From SG8-41 sp963699525 (GTDB lineage Bacteria > Pseudomonadota > Gammaproteobacteria > Burkholderiales > SG8-41): a stretch of DNA of 64,000 nucleotides. This document shows, in pieces, positions 8,467 to 16,639 of the stretch. The notes under the pieces were generated by a model. It had not been told where the DNA came from and searched no databases. It saw only the letters and a program-made list of their open reading frames with translations. Every line of letters begins with the position of its first letter. The first letter of the stretch is position 1. The stretch covers positions 69,856 to 133,855 of the forward strand of contig CAVOUI010000020.1 in assembly GCA_963699525.1 (NCBI GenBank). Reading direction: 5' to 3'. Made by a program: the position numbers and the translations under genes.

Positions 8467-9138
8467 ATGGAACCGGGGGATCTCGATCTCGGCATCGGCC
8501 ACCGCTTCTCCGACCCGGAACTGCTGCGCCGGGCACTGACCCACCGCAGCTACGGCCCCGCGCACAACGAGCGCCTGGAGTACCTGGGCGACAGCGTGTT
8601 GAACTGCGTGGTGGCGCTCGAGCTGTATCACAAGTTTCCGGTCCTTCCCGAGGGCGAGCTGTCGCGGCTGCGCGCGAACCTGGTCAACCAGCAGTCGCTC
8701 GCCGCCATCGCGCAGCAGTTCGCCCTCGGCGCGCGGCTGCGCCTGGGCGAGGGCGAGCTGAAAAGCGGCGGGGCGCGGCGCCCCTCGATCCTCGCTGACG
8801 CGGTCGAAGCGCTGGTCGGGGCCGCTTTCCTCGACGCAGGCTTCGAGGCGGCGCATAACGTCGTGCGCGTCCTCCTGGGCGAAGCGATCGACGCCATCGA
8901 TCCCGCGGTCCCGGGTAAGGACCCCAAAACGCTGCTCCAGGAATACCTGCAGGGGCGCAGGTTCGCGCTCCCGCAATATTCGGTGGTGGCGACGCGCGGC
9001 GAGGCGCATCAGCAGCTGTTTCAGGTGGAGTGCGCCATTCCCGAGCTCGGCATCCGCTCGCTGGGGGAGGGCGCCAGCCGGCGCGGTGCCGAACAGGAGG
9101 CGGCGCGCCACGCCTATGAGCTCGCAACCCGCGGCTGA
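8467..9138 (+). CDS. rnc: Ribonuclease III
   Basis: Cleaves double-stranded RNA, including rRNA precursors. The product has 223 residues. The catalytic RNase III signature ERLEYLGDSVL is at residues 35-45 (E38 and D42 metal-binding), with downstream metal-site residues in DAVEALVGA. A double-stranded-RNA-binding domain occupies about residues 155-222 (PKTLLQEYLQGR, then GASRRGAEQEAARHA). It overlaps the era start by 23 nt. Confidence 0.97.
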   Translation: MEPGDLDLGIGHRFSDPELLRRALTHRSYGPAHNERLEYLGDSVLNCVVALELYHKFPVLPEGELSRLRANLVNQQSLAAIAQQFALGARLRLGEGELKSGGARRPSILADAVEALVGAAFLDAGFEAAHNVVRVLLGEAIDAIDPAVPGKDPKTLLQEYLQGRRFALPQYSVVATRGEAHQQLFQVECAIPELGIRSLGEGASRRGAEQEAARHAYELATRG

Positions 9139-10027
9139 CGGCGGAGCGCCGCACCGCGCCGGCCGCGTGGCCCTCGTGGGGCGGCCGAACGTTGGCAAGT
9201 CCACTTTGCTGAACCGGCTGGTGGGCTGCAAGCTGAGCATCACCTCCAGCCGGCCGCAAACGACGCGCCAGCGCGTGACGGGTATCGTCACGCGTCCCGG
9301 CGCCCAGATCGTGTTCGTGGACACGCCCGGCTTCCAGACCGAGCACCGTTCGGCCCTGAACAGCGCCATGAACCGCGGCGTGGCGGCAGGGCTGCAGGAC
9401 GTCGACGCGGTCGTGTGGCTGGTGGAGGCGCTTCGATACGGAGAGCGCGACGACGCCGTGGCGGGATTGCTCGGCCGTGATTGCCCCGTGATTCTCGCCA
9501 TCAACAAGACGGACCGGGTCAAGGACCGGAAGCTGCTGCTTCCGTTCATCGCCCGGCTTGCGGCGATGCGTGCTTTCGCGGCGATCGTTCCCATTTCGGC
9601 GGCAAAGGGCTGGCAGGTCACCGACCTCCTCGAAGCAGTCGTCGCGGTGCTGCCGGAGGGACCGCCGCTTTACGGCGAGGATGAGCTCACCACCGACAGC
9701 GAGCGGTTTCTCGCCGCAGAGCTGCTGCGTGAGAAGCTGTTTCGTTCGCTCGGCGAGGAGCTGCCCTATGCCTCGAGCGTCGGAATCGACCGCTTCCGTC
9801 AGGAAGGAAACCTGCGCAGCATCCACGCCTCGATCGTGGTGGACAAGGAGAGCCAGAAGGCCATCGTGATCGGCAAGGCCGGAAAGCAGCTTAAGGCGAT
9901 CGCATCGCAGGCGCGGCGCGAGATGGAGCGGCTGTTCGGCGGCAAGGTATTTCTCGAGGTCTGGGTCAAGGTGAGGCGCGGCTGGGCCGATGACGCCGCG
10001 GCGCTCAAACACATGGGATTCGATTGA
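9116..10027 (+). CDS. era: GTPase Era
   Basis: Essential GTPase that binds the 3' end of 16S rRNA during small-subunit assembly. The product has 303 residues. The G1 motif GRPNVGKST is at residues 22-30, followed by DTPGF (G3) and NKTD (G4). The C-terminal KH RNA-binding domain includes VIGKAGKQLKAIASQARREM. The ATG at 9116 lies inside the rnc 3' end, the usual rnc-era overlap; a start at 9086 would add ten residues not typical of the family. It overlaps recO as ATGA. Confidence 0.97.
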   Translation: MSSQPAADGGAPHRAGRVALVGRPNVGKSTLLNRLVGCKLSITSSRPQTTRQRVTGIVTRPGAQIVFVDTPGFQTEHRSALNSAMNRGVAAGLQDVDAVVWLVEALRYGERDDAVAGLLGRDCPVILAINKTDRVKDRKLLLPFIARLAAMRAFAAIVPISAAKGWQVTDLLEAVVAVLPEGPPLYGEDELTTDSERFLAAELLREKLFRSLGEELPYASSVGIDRFRQEGNLRSIHASIVVDKESQKAIVIGKAGKQLKAIASQARREMERLFGGKVFLEVWVKVRRGWADDAAALKHMGFD

Positions 10028-10764
10028 TGAAGGCCGCGGGCAGGAGCGCGGGATTCCGTCTTGAAGGGCAGGACGCGTTCGTGCTGCACAGCCGTCCCTA
10101 TCGCGAGTCGAGCCTGATCGTGGAAGCCTTCACGCGCGACCACGGGCGGGTCGCGCTGATGGCGCGGGGCGCGCGGCGGCCGCGTTCGGCGCTGCGCGGC
10201 ACCCTGCTCTCGTTCCAGCCACTGCAACTGTCCTGGGGAGGGCGCGGGGAGCTGCGCACGCTGACGCGGGTCGAGTGGCGCGGAGCCTACGCGCCGCTCA
10301 AGGGCGAGGCGCTCATCTGCGGCTTTTACCTCAACGAGCTGCTGCTGAAGCTCCTGCCGCGCGACGATCCGCACGAGCAGCTGTTCAGCGCCTACCTGGA
10401 AGCGCTTGCGCGGCTCGGAGAGGGCGCCGAGCGGCCCCCCGCGCTGCGCCGATTCGAGATGTGCCTGCTGCGCGAGCTCGGCTACGCGGTCATTCTCGAC
10501 CGTGACGTTGAGCACGGCATGCCGGTCGCGCGCGAGGAGAACTACGTCTACGTCGTCGAGCGCGGGCCGGTGCCCGAGGCGGATGCGCCGCAAGGCGGCG
10601 TAGAATTGTCCGGCCAGACGCTGCTCGACATGCAGTCCGGCGTCTTCGCCAGCGCCGCGACCCAGCAGCAGAGCAAGCTGCTGATGCGCACGCTGATCAA
10701 TCACTGCCTCGGCAACCAGGTGCTTCATTCCAGGCAGCTGCTGCGCGACCTGCAGGAACTATGA
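10024..10764 (+). CDS. recO: DNA repair protein RecO
   Basis: Mediates RecA loading and strand annealing in RecFOR recombination repair. The product has 246 residues. The N-terminal OB-fold opens with QDAFVLHSRPYRESSLIVEA, and a helical C-terminal domain contains the family region FYLNELLLKLLPRDDPHEQLF. Like most proteobacterial RecO it lacks the four-cysteine zinc site of Gram-positive homologues. It overlaps era upstream and pdxJ downstream by 4 nt each. Confidence 0.94.
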   Translation: MMKAAGRSAGFRLEGQDAFVLHSRPYRESSLIVEAFTRDHGRVALMARGARRPRSALRGTLLSFQPLQLSWGGRGELRTLTRVEWRGAYAPLKGEALICGFYLNELLLKLLPRDDPHEQLFSAYLEALARLGEGAERPPALRRFEMCLLRELGYAVILDRDVEHGMPVAREENYVYVVERGPVPEADAPQGGVELSGQTLLDMQSGVFASAATQQQSKLLMRTLINHCLGNQVLHSRQLLRDLQEL

Positions 10765-11483
10765 TTCTATTGGGCGTGAACATCGACCATGTCGCGACGC
10801 TGCGGCAGGCGCGGGGGACGGAGTACCCGAGCCCGCTGGAAGCGGCACGCGCGGCCGAGGACGCGGGGGCCGATTACATCACGCTGCACCTGCGAGAGGA
10901 CCGCAGGCATATCCAGGATCGCGACGTCATCGCGCTGCGCAAGGCGCTGCGGACCCGCATGAACCTCGAGGCGGCGGTAACCTCGCAAATGATCGCGTTC
11001 GCCCGGCGCGTGCGGCCGCATGACGTGTGCCTGGTGCCGGAGCGGCGAGCGGAGCTGACCACCGAGGGCGGGCTCGACGTGGCGGGCGCGCCGACGCGGA
11101 TGGCGCGGGCATGCCGGGAGCTCGCCGCGGCGGGCATCCGGGTGTCATTGTTCATCGATCCCGATCTCAGGCAGGTCGATGCCGCGGCGCGGGCAGGGGC
11201 TCCGGTGGTGGAGCTGCATACCGGGGCCTATGCCGAGGCCCGCAACGAACGCGAGCGGCAGCGGGAGCTCGCAAGAATCCGGGCCGCCGCGGAGCACGCG
11301 GCGGAGAGCGGTCTCCTCGTCAACGCCGGACACGGTTTGAACTACGACAACGTCAAGCCGGTCGCGGCGATCGCACGGATCGGGGAGCTCAACATCGGTC
11401 ACGCCATCGTCGCGCGGGCTGTTTTCGTTGGTCTGGGCGAGGCGGTGCGCGAAATGAAGGCATTGCTCGGCAGCGCGCGATGA
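10761..11483 (+). CDS. pdxJ: Pyridoxine 5'-phosphate synthase
   Basis: Condenses 1-deoxyxylulose 5-phosphate with 3-amino-2-oxopropyl phosphate to make pyridoxine 5'-phosphate. The product has 240 residues. The TIM-barrel opening GVNIDHVATLRQARGT and the HTGAYAEA and NAGHGLNYDN motifs are intact. It overlaps recO upstream and acpS downstream by 4 nt each, the conserved recO-pdxJ-acpS order. Confidence 0.97.
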   Translation: MILLGVNIDHVATLRQARGTEYPSPLEAARAAEDAGADYITLHLREDRRHIQDRDVIALRKALRTRMNLEAAVTSQMIAFARRVRPHDVCLVPERRAELTTEGGLDVAGAPTRMARACRELAAAGIRVSLFIDPDLRQVDAAARAGAPVVELHTGAYAEARNERERQRELARIRAAAEHAAESGLLVNAGHGLNYDNVKPVAAIARIGELNIGHAIVARAVFVGLGEAVREMKALLGSAR

Positions 11484-11857
11484 TCCTCGGCATCGGTATC
11501 GATCTCGTGGAGCCGCAGCGCATCGCGCGATTGCGGGACAAGTACGGCGAGCGCTTTGCACGCCGGGTGCTGACGCCGGTCGAGTGGCCGGCATACGTGC
11601 GGACCGCCAAGCCGGTGCTGTTCCTGGCCAATCGCTTCGCGGCGAAGGAGGCTTTTTCGAAGGCGATGGGAACCGGCTTTCGCTACCCCGTGACGCTGCA
11701 GTGCATTAGCGTGGTCCAGGAGCGGTCGGGCAAGCCCGGATTCGAATTTCATCCCAACCTCGAGCGGCTGGTGCGGGCCCGGGGCATCGTCAGGCACCAT
11801 CTGACAATCAGTGACGAGCAGAGCCTGGCGTGCGCCTGCGTGGTGCTGGAGGCGTAA
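11480..11857 (+). CDS. acpS: Holo-[acyl-carrier-protein] synthase
   Basis: Transfers 4'-phosphopantetheine from CoA to the serine of acyl carrier protein (acpP is at 28.3-28.5 kb in this window). The product has 125 residues. The magnesium site is visible as D8 in GIGIDLVE and the Glu of RFAAKEAFSKAMG. The ATG at 11480 overlaps the pdxJ stop. Its last base is shared with the nagZ start. Confidence 0.97.
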   Translation: MILGIGIDLVEPQRIARLRDKYGERFARRVLTPVEWPAYVRTAKPVLFLANRFAAKEAFSKAMGTGFRYPVTLQCISVVQERSGKPGFEFHPNLERLVRARGIVRHHLTISDEQSLACACVVLEA

Positions 11858-12921
11858 TGGCGGCGCGCACCCTTCCGCTCGGACCCGTCATGCTCGACAT
11901 CGAGGGCACGCGGCTCACCGACGCGGACCGCAGGCGGTTGAGTCACCCCCTCGCGGGCGGGGTCATCCTGTTCGCTCGCAACTATGCCAACGCGGGGCAG
12001 CTTGCGGGGCTCACGGAGGAAATTCACGCGTTGCGCAATCCGCCGCTCGTCATCGCGGTGGATCACGAGGGCGGACGGGTGCAGCGGTTCCGGGACGGCT
12101 TCACCGCTCTTCCTGCCATGCGCGAGCTCGGCTGGGCCTGGGACCATGGCCAGAGCCAGGCGCGGCAACTGGCCCAGGAGGTGGGCTTCGTGCTGGCGAC
12201 GGAGCTGCTCGCTCACGGCGTGGACCTGAGCTTCGCGCCGGTGCTGGATATCGACCGCGGTGCGAGCACCGTGATCGGCGACCGGGCGTTCCACACCGAC
12301 CCGCGCGTGGTCGGCGAGCTGGGTCGCGCGGTGCTCCAGGGGTTCCGGCAGGCGGGCATGAGCGGGGTGGGCAAGCATTTTCCCGGGCACGGGCACGTCG
12401 CCGCCGACTCGCACCACGAAGTCCCGGTCGATGAGCGCACCTACGAAGCGATCGAGGCAGCGGATCTGGTCCCGTTCCGGCGTCTGATCGAGGCGGGGCT
12501 CGGCGGCATCATGCCCGCGCACGTGATCTATCCCAGGGTGGACAGCCGGCCGGCGGGATTCTCGGCGGTGTGGCTCAAACAGGTGCTGCGCGGGCAGCTC
12601 GGGTTCGACGGCGTGATCTTCAGCGACGATCTCAGCATGGAAGGGGCCAGCGTCGCGGGGGGTGTGGTGGATCGCGCCCGGGCAGCGCTCGGCGCCGGCT
12701 GCGACATGGTTCTGCTGTGCAACAGTCCCGAGGCGGTGGACGGCCTGCTTGACGACCTGGGCTACGCGATGCCGGCAGTGAGCCTGGCGCGGCTTGCCCG
12801 CATGCACGGCAGGCCCCTGCCTGGAGGCATGGCGAGGCTGCGGGGGGATGACCGCTACGCGCGTGCGGTGCAGGCGGTCGCAGCCATCGGCAAGCGGGAG
12901 GGCGAGCTGCCCCTCGCGTGA
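11857..12921 (+). CDS. nagZ: Beta-N-acetylhexosaminidase (peptidoglycan recycling)
   Basis: Cytoplasmic glycoside hydrolase family 3 enzyme that removes N-acetylglucosamine from anhydromuropeptides. The product has 354 residues. It contains the KHFPGHGHVAADSHHEVP loop with the catalytic His region and the FSDDLSMEGA aspartate. The ATG at 11857 overlaps the acpS stop by one base (TAATG). The gene ends 5 bp before the convergent efp, so there is little room for a terminator. Confidence 0.96.
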   Translation: MAARTLPLGPVMLDIEGTRLTDADRRRLSHPLAGGVILFARNYANAGQLAGLTEEIHALRNPPLVIAVDHEGGRVQRFRDGFTALPAMRELGWAWDHGQSQARQLAQEVGFVLATELLAHGVDLSFAPVLDIDRGASTVIGDRAFHTDPRVVGELGRAVLQGFRQAGMSGVGKHFPGHGHVAADSHHEVPVDERTYEAIEAADLVPFRRLIEAGLGGIMPAHVIYPRVDSRPAGFSAVWLKQVLRGQLGFDGVIFSDDLSMEGASVAGGVVDRARAALGAGCDMVLLCNSPEAVDGLLDDLGYAMPAVSLARLARMHGRPLPGGMARLRGDDRYARAVQAVAAIGKREGELPLA

Positions 12922-12926
12922 CGGTC

Positions 12927-13493
12927 TCAGGCGCGGTCGATGTACTCGCCGGTGTCGGTGTTGACGTTGATGCGGCTGCCTTCCGTTACGAACTGCGGCA
13001 CCATCACGGTCAGCCCCGTATCCGTCTTTGCCGGCTTGAAGGAGCCGGTCGCGGTCGCGCCCCGGAGGTTGGGCTCGGTTTCCGTCACCGTGAGCGTTAC
13101 GGTCGGGGGCAGTTGCACGCCGATCGGCCGGTCGTTGTGGAAGTTGACCTGCACGTCGAGGTTGGGAACCAGGTAGCCGGTCTGGCCTTCCAGCAGCTCG
13201 TTGGGGAGCGTGAGCTGCTCGAACGTCTCGTGGTCCATGAAAACGTGGCTCGCTCCGTCGTTGTAGAGATACTGCATGACGCGCGGCTCGACGTAGGCGC
13301 GCTCGATCTTGTCCTCGGTGCGGATGCGCTCGTTCCTCTTCGTACCGGACTCGATGTCCTTCATCTCCACCTGCATGAAGGCCCCGCCGCGCCCGCCGAC
13401 GTGGACGTGATACGACTTCAACACGCGCCAGACGCGCTTGTCCCATTCGATCAGGTTGCCCGCGCGAACCTCGGTTGCCAGTACTTTAGCCAT
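12927..13493 (-). CDS. efp: Translation elongation factor P with Arg at the modification site
   Basis: Binds the ribosome to relieve stalling at polyproline. The product has 188 residues and three beta-barrel domains. The ATG at 13493 (MAKVLATEVRAGN) matches family starts. The domain I loop reads HVGGRGGAF: R35 sits where E. coli EF-P has the lysylated K34 (KPGKGQAF). It is not the SGRNA loop of the rhamnosylated Pseudomonas/Neisseria type. The remainder, including FMDHETFEQL and SFKPAKTDTGL, fits the canonical family. No EF-P-modifying gene is in the window. Confidence 0.95.
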   Translation of the reverse strand: MAKVLATEVRAGNLIEWDKRVWRVLKSYHVHVGGRGGAFMQVEMKDIESGTKRNERIRTEDKIERAYVEPRVMQYLYNDGASHVFMDHETFEQLTLPNELLEGQTGYLVPNLDVQVNFHNDRPIGVQLPPTVTLTVTETEPNLRGATATGSFKPAKTDTGLTVMVPQFVTEGSRINVNTDTGEYIDRA

Positions 13494-13522
13494 TGCGTCA
13501 CTCTGTCTGAAAAAAGGGCGTA

Positions 13523-13547
13523 ATTCTATCATTGCGGCCGCTATAAT
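13523..13547. promoter_or_regulatory. Divergent promoter region between efp and uvrC
   Basis: A perfect TATAAT on the plus strand at 13542-13547 lies 60 nt before the uvrC start. TAGAAT on the minus strand (13528-13523) lies about 30 nt before efp. Neither has a convincing -35 hexamer at 17 bp, so only the -10 elements are supported. Confidence 0.35.
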
Positions 13548-13606
13548 ACGGTCGATGCGCAGGTGCGCTCGCCGTCGATGACAGCCGGTTCCGGCGTCCC
13601 CGTCCC

Positions 13607-15484
13607 GTGGTGTTCGACCCCTCAGCAGCCATTTCTAGTTTGCCGCACCTTCCCGGTGTTTACCGCATGCTGAACGGCGCGGGCGAGGTGCTGTACGTCG
13701 GCAAGGCTCTCGATCTGAGGAAGAGGGTTGCCTCCTACTTCCAGAAAGCCGGCGGCGGCGGGTCGCCGCGCATCCAGTTGATGCTTGGCCAGGTGGCGGC
13801 GGTGGAGACGACCGCCACGCGCTCGGAGGCCGAGGCGCTGCTGCTCGAGAGCAATCTGATCAAGGCGCTGGCGCCGCGCTATAACATCCTGTTTCGAGAT
13901 GACAAGTCCTACCCGTACCTGATGCTGAGCGGGCACCGTTTCCCGCGCCTGGGATTTCACCGCGGGAGCCTCGACAAGCGGCACCGCTTCTTCGGACCGT
14001 TCCCCAACGCGGGCGCGGTGCGCGAGAGCATTCAGGTCCTGCAGAAGGCGTTCCGCATCCGCACCTGCGAGGACTCCGTGTTCAGCAACCGATCACGCCC
14101 CTGCCTGCTGCACCAGATCCGGCGCTGCAGCGCGCCGTGCGTGGGGCTTGTCACCGAGAGCGCGTATGCCGAGGACGTGGAGGCTGCGGCCCTGTTTCTG
14201 GCAGGGAAGGAGGACGAGGTCATGGAGCGGCTGGCCGCGCGCATGAGCGACGCTGCCGGCAGCATGAGGTACGAGGAGGCCGCTGCCTATCGCGACCAGA
14301 TCGGGGCGCTGCGCAACGTGCGTGAAAAGCAGTTCGTGAGCGGGGCAGGCGAGGACACCGACGTCATCGCCTGCGGCCGCACCGGCGGCATCGTCTGCGT
14401 CAACCTCGCGATGATCCGGGGAGGACGGCATCTCGGCGACAAGAATTTTTTCCCGCGCCACGCGGAGGGCTGCACGGACGGTGAAGTGCTGGAGGCCTTC
14501 GTGGCGCAGCACTACACGCAGCACGGCGTGCCGCCCCAGATCGTGGTCGGCGCGAACCTCGACGCGCGGCCCCTGGAGCAGCTGCTGTCCGGAAGCGCCG
14601 GCCACAAGGTCCAGATTTCGACCCATCTTGCGGGCGCGCGCAAGGCCTGGCTCGACATGGCCGCCAGGAACGCGGAGCTCGGCGCGGCGCAGGAGCTCGG
14701 ATCGCTGGCCACCCGCGAAGCGCGCCTGACGGCGCTGCAGCAATTGCTCGAGCTGCCCGACACGGCGCACCGCATCGAGTGCTTCGACGTGAGCCATACC
14801 ATGGGCGAGGCGGTGGTTGCGTCGTGCGTTGTCTACGACGGAACGGGGCTGCAGAAGGGCGAGTATCGGCGCTTCAACATTGCGGTCAAACCGGGTGACG
14901 GGTCGCTGGATGACCGCGGCGCGATCGATCAGACGCAGAACGCCGCTCATCGCGCCGTGATCACTCCCGGGGACGATTACGCGGCGCTGCGCGACGCGCT
15001 CTCGCGCCGTTACCGCAAGCTCGTCGCGGGCGAGGGCAAATTGCCGGACCTCGTCCTGATCGACGGAGGCAGGGGGCAGCTGTCGGTTGCAGCGGACGTC
15101 TTCGCCGAGCTCGGGTTGAGCGACGTGGCGCTCGTTGCAGTGGCGAAAGGGGAGGCGCGGCGGCCGGGACAGGAGCAGTTGCTGGTCGCGGGCCGCCCGC
15201 AGCCGCTTACGCCCGGGGCCGACTCGCCGGCGCTGCACCTCATCCAGCAGATCCGCGACGAGGCTCATCGTTTCGCGATCCAGGGCCATCGCGCCCGCCG
15301 CGGCAAGGCGCGCAGCAGCTCCCCGCTCGAGCAGATCGCGGGAATCGGCGCTAAGCGCCGCCAGCGGCTGCTCGCCCGCTTTGGAGGGCTGCGCGGGCTG
15401 CAGGCCGCCAGCGTAGACGAGCTGGCCTCGATCGAAGGCATCGGGCGCGCGCTGGCGGAAAAGATTCACCACGAGCTGCACTGA
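13607..15484 (+). CDS. uvrC: Excinuclease ABC subunit C
   Basis: Makes the dual incisions in nucleotide excision repair after UvrA/UvrB recognition; uvrB is at 40.7-42.7 kb. The product has 625 residues. The N-terminal GIY-YIG nuclease (LPGVYRMLNGAGEVLYVGKA) comes first. A UVR motif lies around MRYEEAAAYRDQIGALR, then an RNase H-like nuclease domain (IECFDVSHTMGE; VLIDGGRGQ), and C-terminal helix-hairpin-helix repeats (IAGIGAKRRQRLL; IEGIGRALAEKI). It starts with GTG at 13607; an adjacent GTG codon is equally possible. The last base is shared with the pgsA ATG. Confidence 0.97.
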   Translation: MVFDPSAAISSLPHLPGVYRMLNGAGEVLYVGKALDLRKRVASYFQKAGGGGSPRIQLMLGQVAAVETTATRSEAEALLLESNLIKALAPRYNILFRDDKSYPYLMLSGHRFPRLGFHRGSLDKRHRFFGPFPNAGAVRESIQVLQKAFRIRTCEDSVFSNRSRPCLLHQIRRCSAPCVGLVTESAYAEDVEAAALFLAGKEDEVMERLAARMSDAAGSMRYEEAAAYRDQIGALRNVREKQFVSGAGEDTDVIACGRTGGIVCVNLAMIRGGRHLGDKNFFPRHAEGCTDGEVLEAFVAQHYTQHGVPPQIVVGANLDARPLEQLLSGSAGHKVQISTHLAGARKAWLDMAARNAELGAAQELGSLATREARLTALQQLLELPDTAHRIECFDVSHTMGEAVVASCVVYDGTGLQKGEYRRFNIAVKPGDGSLDDRGAIDQTQNAAHRAVITPGDDYAALRDALSRRYRKLVAGEGKLPDLVLIDGGRGQLSVAADVFAELGLSDVALVAVAKGEARRPGQEQLLVAGRPQPLTPGADSPALHLIQQIRDEAHRFAIQGHRARRGKARSSSPLEQIAGIGAKRRQRLLARFGGLRGLQAASVDELASIEGIGRALAEKIHHELH

Positions 15485-16053
15485 TGCCCCTCAACCTGCC
15501 CAATCTGCTGACCTGGCTGCGGATCGTGCTCATTCCGCTGTTCGTCGGCATCTTCTACTTCGAGAAGAGTTGGGTATCCGGGCCCAATCAGAACCTGGTG
15601 GCGACCCTCATTTTTGCCGGCGCCGCGATCACCGATTGGCTCGACGGCTGGCTCGCGCGCAAGCTCAACCAGACCTCGGCCTTCGGCGCCTTCCTCGACC
15701 CGGTCGCGGACAAGCTGATGGTGACAGCGGCACTGATTATTCTGGTCCAGCTGGAACGCCTGGACGCGATCATTGCCCTCATCATCATCGGGCGCGAGAT
15801 CGGGATCTCCGCGCTGCGGGAATGGATGGCGAACATCGGAGCGGCGCGGAGCGTAGCGGTGTCGTTCCTGGGCAAGGTCAAAACCGTCTCGCAGATGTTG
15901 GCGATCCCGCTTCTGCTTTATCACGATTCGCTGGGGGCGTTCGACCCGCAGCGGGTGGGGACGTGGTTGATCGTCGTCGCCGCGGTGCTGACGCTGGCCT
16001 CGATGGCGTACTACCTCAAGGTCGCGCTGCCGCAGATCTGGCGCACGCCCTGA
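15484..16053 (+). CDS. pgsA: CDP-diacylglycerol--glycerol-3-phosphate 3-phosphatidyltransferase
   Basis: Inner-membrane enzyme that forms phosphatidylglycerol phosphate, the first committed step of acidic phospholipid synthesis. The product has 189 residues with several membrane segments. The CDP-alcohol phosphotransferase signature is complete: ITDWLDGWLARK followed by GAFLDPVADK. It overlaps uvrC by one base and is followed by the Gly/Cys/Leu tRNA cluster, as in E. coli. Confidence 0.96.
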   Translation: MPLNLPNLLTWLRIVLIPLFVGIFYFEKSWVSGPNQNLVATLIFAGAAITDWLDGWLARKLNQTSAFGAFLDPVADKLMVTAALIILVQLERLDAIIALIIIGREIGISALREWMANIGAARSVAVSFLGKVKTVSQMLAIPLLLYHDSLGAFDPQRVGTWLIVVAAVLTLASMAYYLKVALPQIWRTP

Positions 16054-16129
16054 GGGCCGCGGCCGGCTGACGATGCCGCACGCGTAGATTCCCTATGCGC
16101 AGCAGGGTGTTGGTGGCGCGTCACGCGGG

Positions 16130-16158
16130 TTGCCAGGGCAGGGGCCCTCGCCTATAAT
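16130..16158 (+). promoter_or_regulatory. Sigma-70 promoter of the tRNA-Gly/Cys/Leu cluster
   Basis: TTGCCA at 16130-16135, a 17-bp spacer and a perfect TATAAT at 16153-16158 place transcription start near 16165, about 8 nt before tRNA-Gly. The spacing and both hexamers are near consensus, as expected for a strong stable-RNA promoter. Confidence 0.75.
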
Positions 16159-16172
16159 TTTCCAGACGAAAC

Positions 16173-16248
16173 GCGGGAATAGCTCAGTTGGTAGAGCGCA
16201 ACCTTGCCAAGGTTGAGGTCGCGAGTTCGAGACTCGTTTCCCGCTCCA
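16173..16248 (+). tRNA. tRNA-Gly (GCC)
   Basis: A 76-nt cloverleaf with a 7-bp acceptor stem (GCGGGAA/TTCCCGC), anticodon GCC at 16206-16208, a T-loop starting GTTCGAG, discriminator T and an encoded CCA. It is first of three tRNA genes behind the promoter at 16130-16158. Confidence 0.97.
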
Positions 16249-16254
16249 GAATTC

Positions 16255-16378
16255 AAGGGAAAACGGAGTTTGCTCCGTTTTGGCTCTGGCTAACTTGAGG
16301 GTTAGCCTCCACCTCAGGAATGGCTTTGGCGGAGGCGTAACCTGTGGATTAGCCTCCGCCGAAACTCCGTTTTCCCTT
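16255..16378. repeat. 17-bp inverted-repeat element with internal hairpins between tRNA-Gly and tRNA-Cys
   Basis: A perfect 17-bp inverted repeat (left arm 16255-16271, right arm 16362-16378) encloses 90 bp. Inside it are two hairpins: GGCTAAC/GTTAGCC (16288-16294 and 16301-16307) and GGCGGAGGC/GCCTCCGCC (16328-16336 and 16352-16360). The direct repeat TTAGCCTCC occurs at 16302 and 16349. The left arm can instead pair locally with 16273-16281, giving a 9-bp stem with a TTTG loop and a T-rich 3' side, like a weak terminator. It could be a MITE/REP-like insertion or a structured tRNA spacer. It encodes no protein. Confidence 0.7.
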
Positions 16379-16397
16379 TTCGTTTCAGGTTTTCGCG

Positions 16398-16471
16398 GGC
16401 GGGGTGGCAGAGTGGTCATGCAGCGGCCTGCAAAGCCGTGTACGCCGGTTCGATTCCGACCCCCGCCTCCC
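16398..16471 (+). tRNA. tRNA-Cys (GCA)
   Basis: A 74-nt cloverleaf with acceptor GGCGGGG/CCCCGCC and anticodon GCA at 16430-16432. The three bases after the discriminator are CCC, so the CCA end is not encoded, unlike its neighbours, and must be added by the nucleotidyltransferase. Confidence 0.95.
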
Positions 16472-16480
16472 TGTCTCGTT

Positions 16481-16567
16481 GCCCGGGTGGCGTAATTGGT
16501 AGCCGCTGGGGACTTAAAATCCCCTGGCCGCAAGGCCGTGCCGGTTCGACTCCGGCCCCGGGCACCA
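16481..16567 (+). tRNA. tRNA-Leu (TAA)
   Basis: An 87-nt class II tRNA with acceptor GCCCGGG/CCCGGGC, anticodon TAA at 16515-16517, a long variable arm and an encoded CCA. Last gene of the Gly-Cys-Leu cluster. It has no intron, although this is the tRNA that carries one in cyanobacteria. Confidence 0.96.
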
Positions 16568-16639
16568 TCATCCGGGAAGTGGAGCGGGCGATTGTGGCAT
16601 CATACGAAAGGTGATTCATCGCGACCGCAAAGGACGAGC

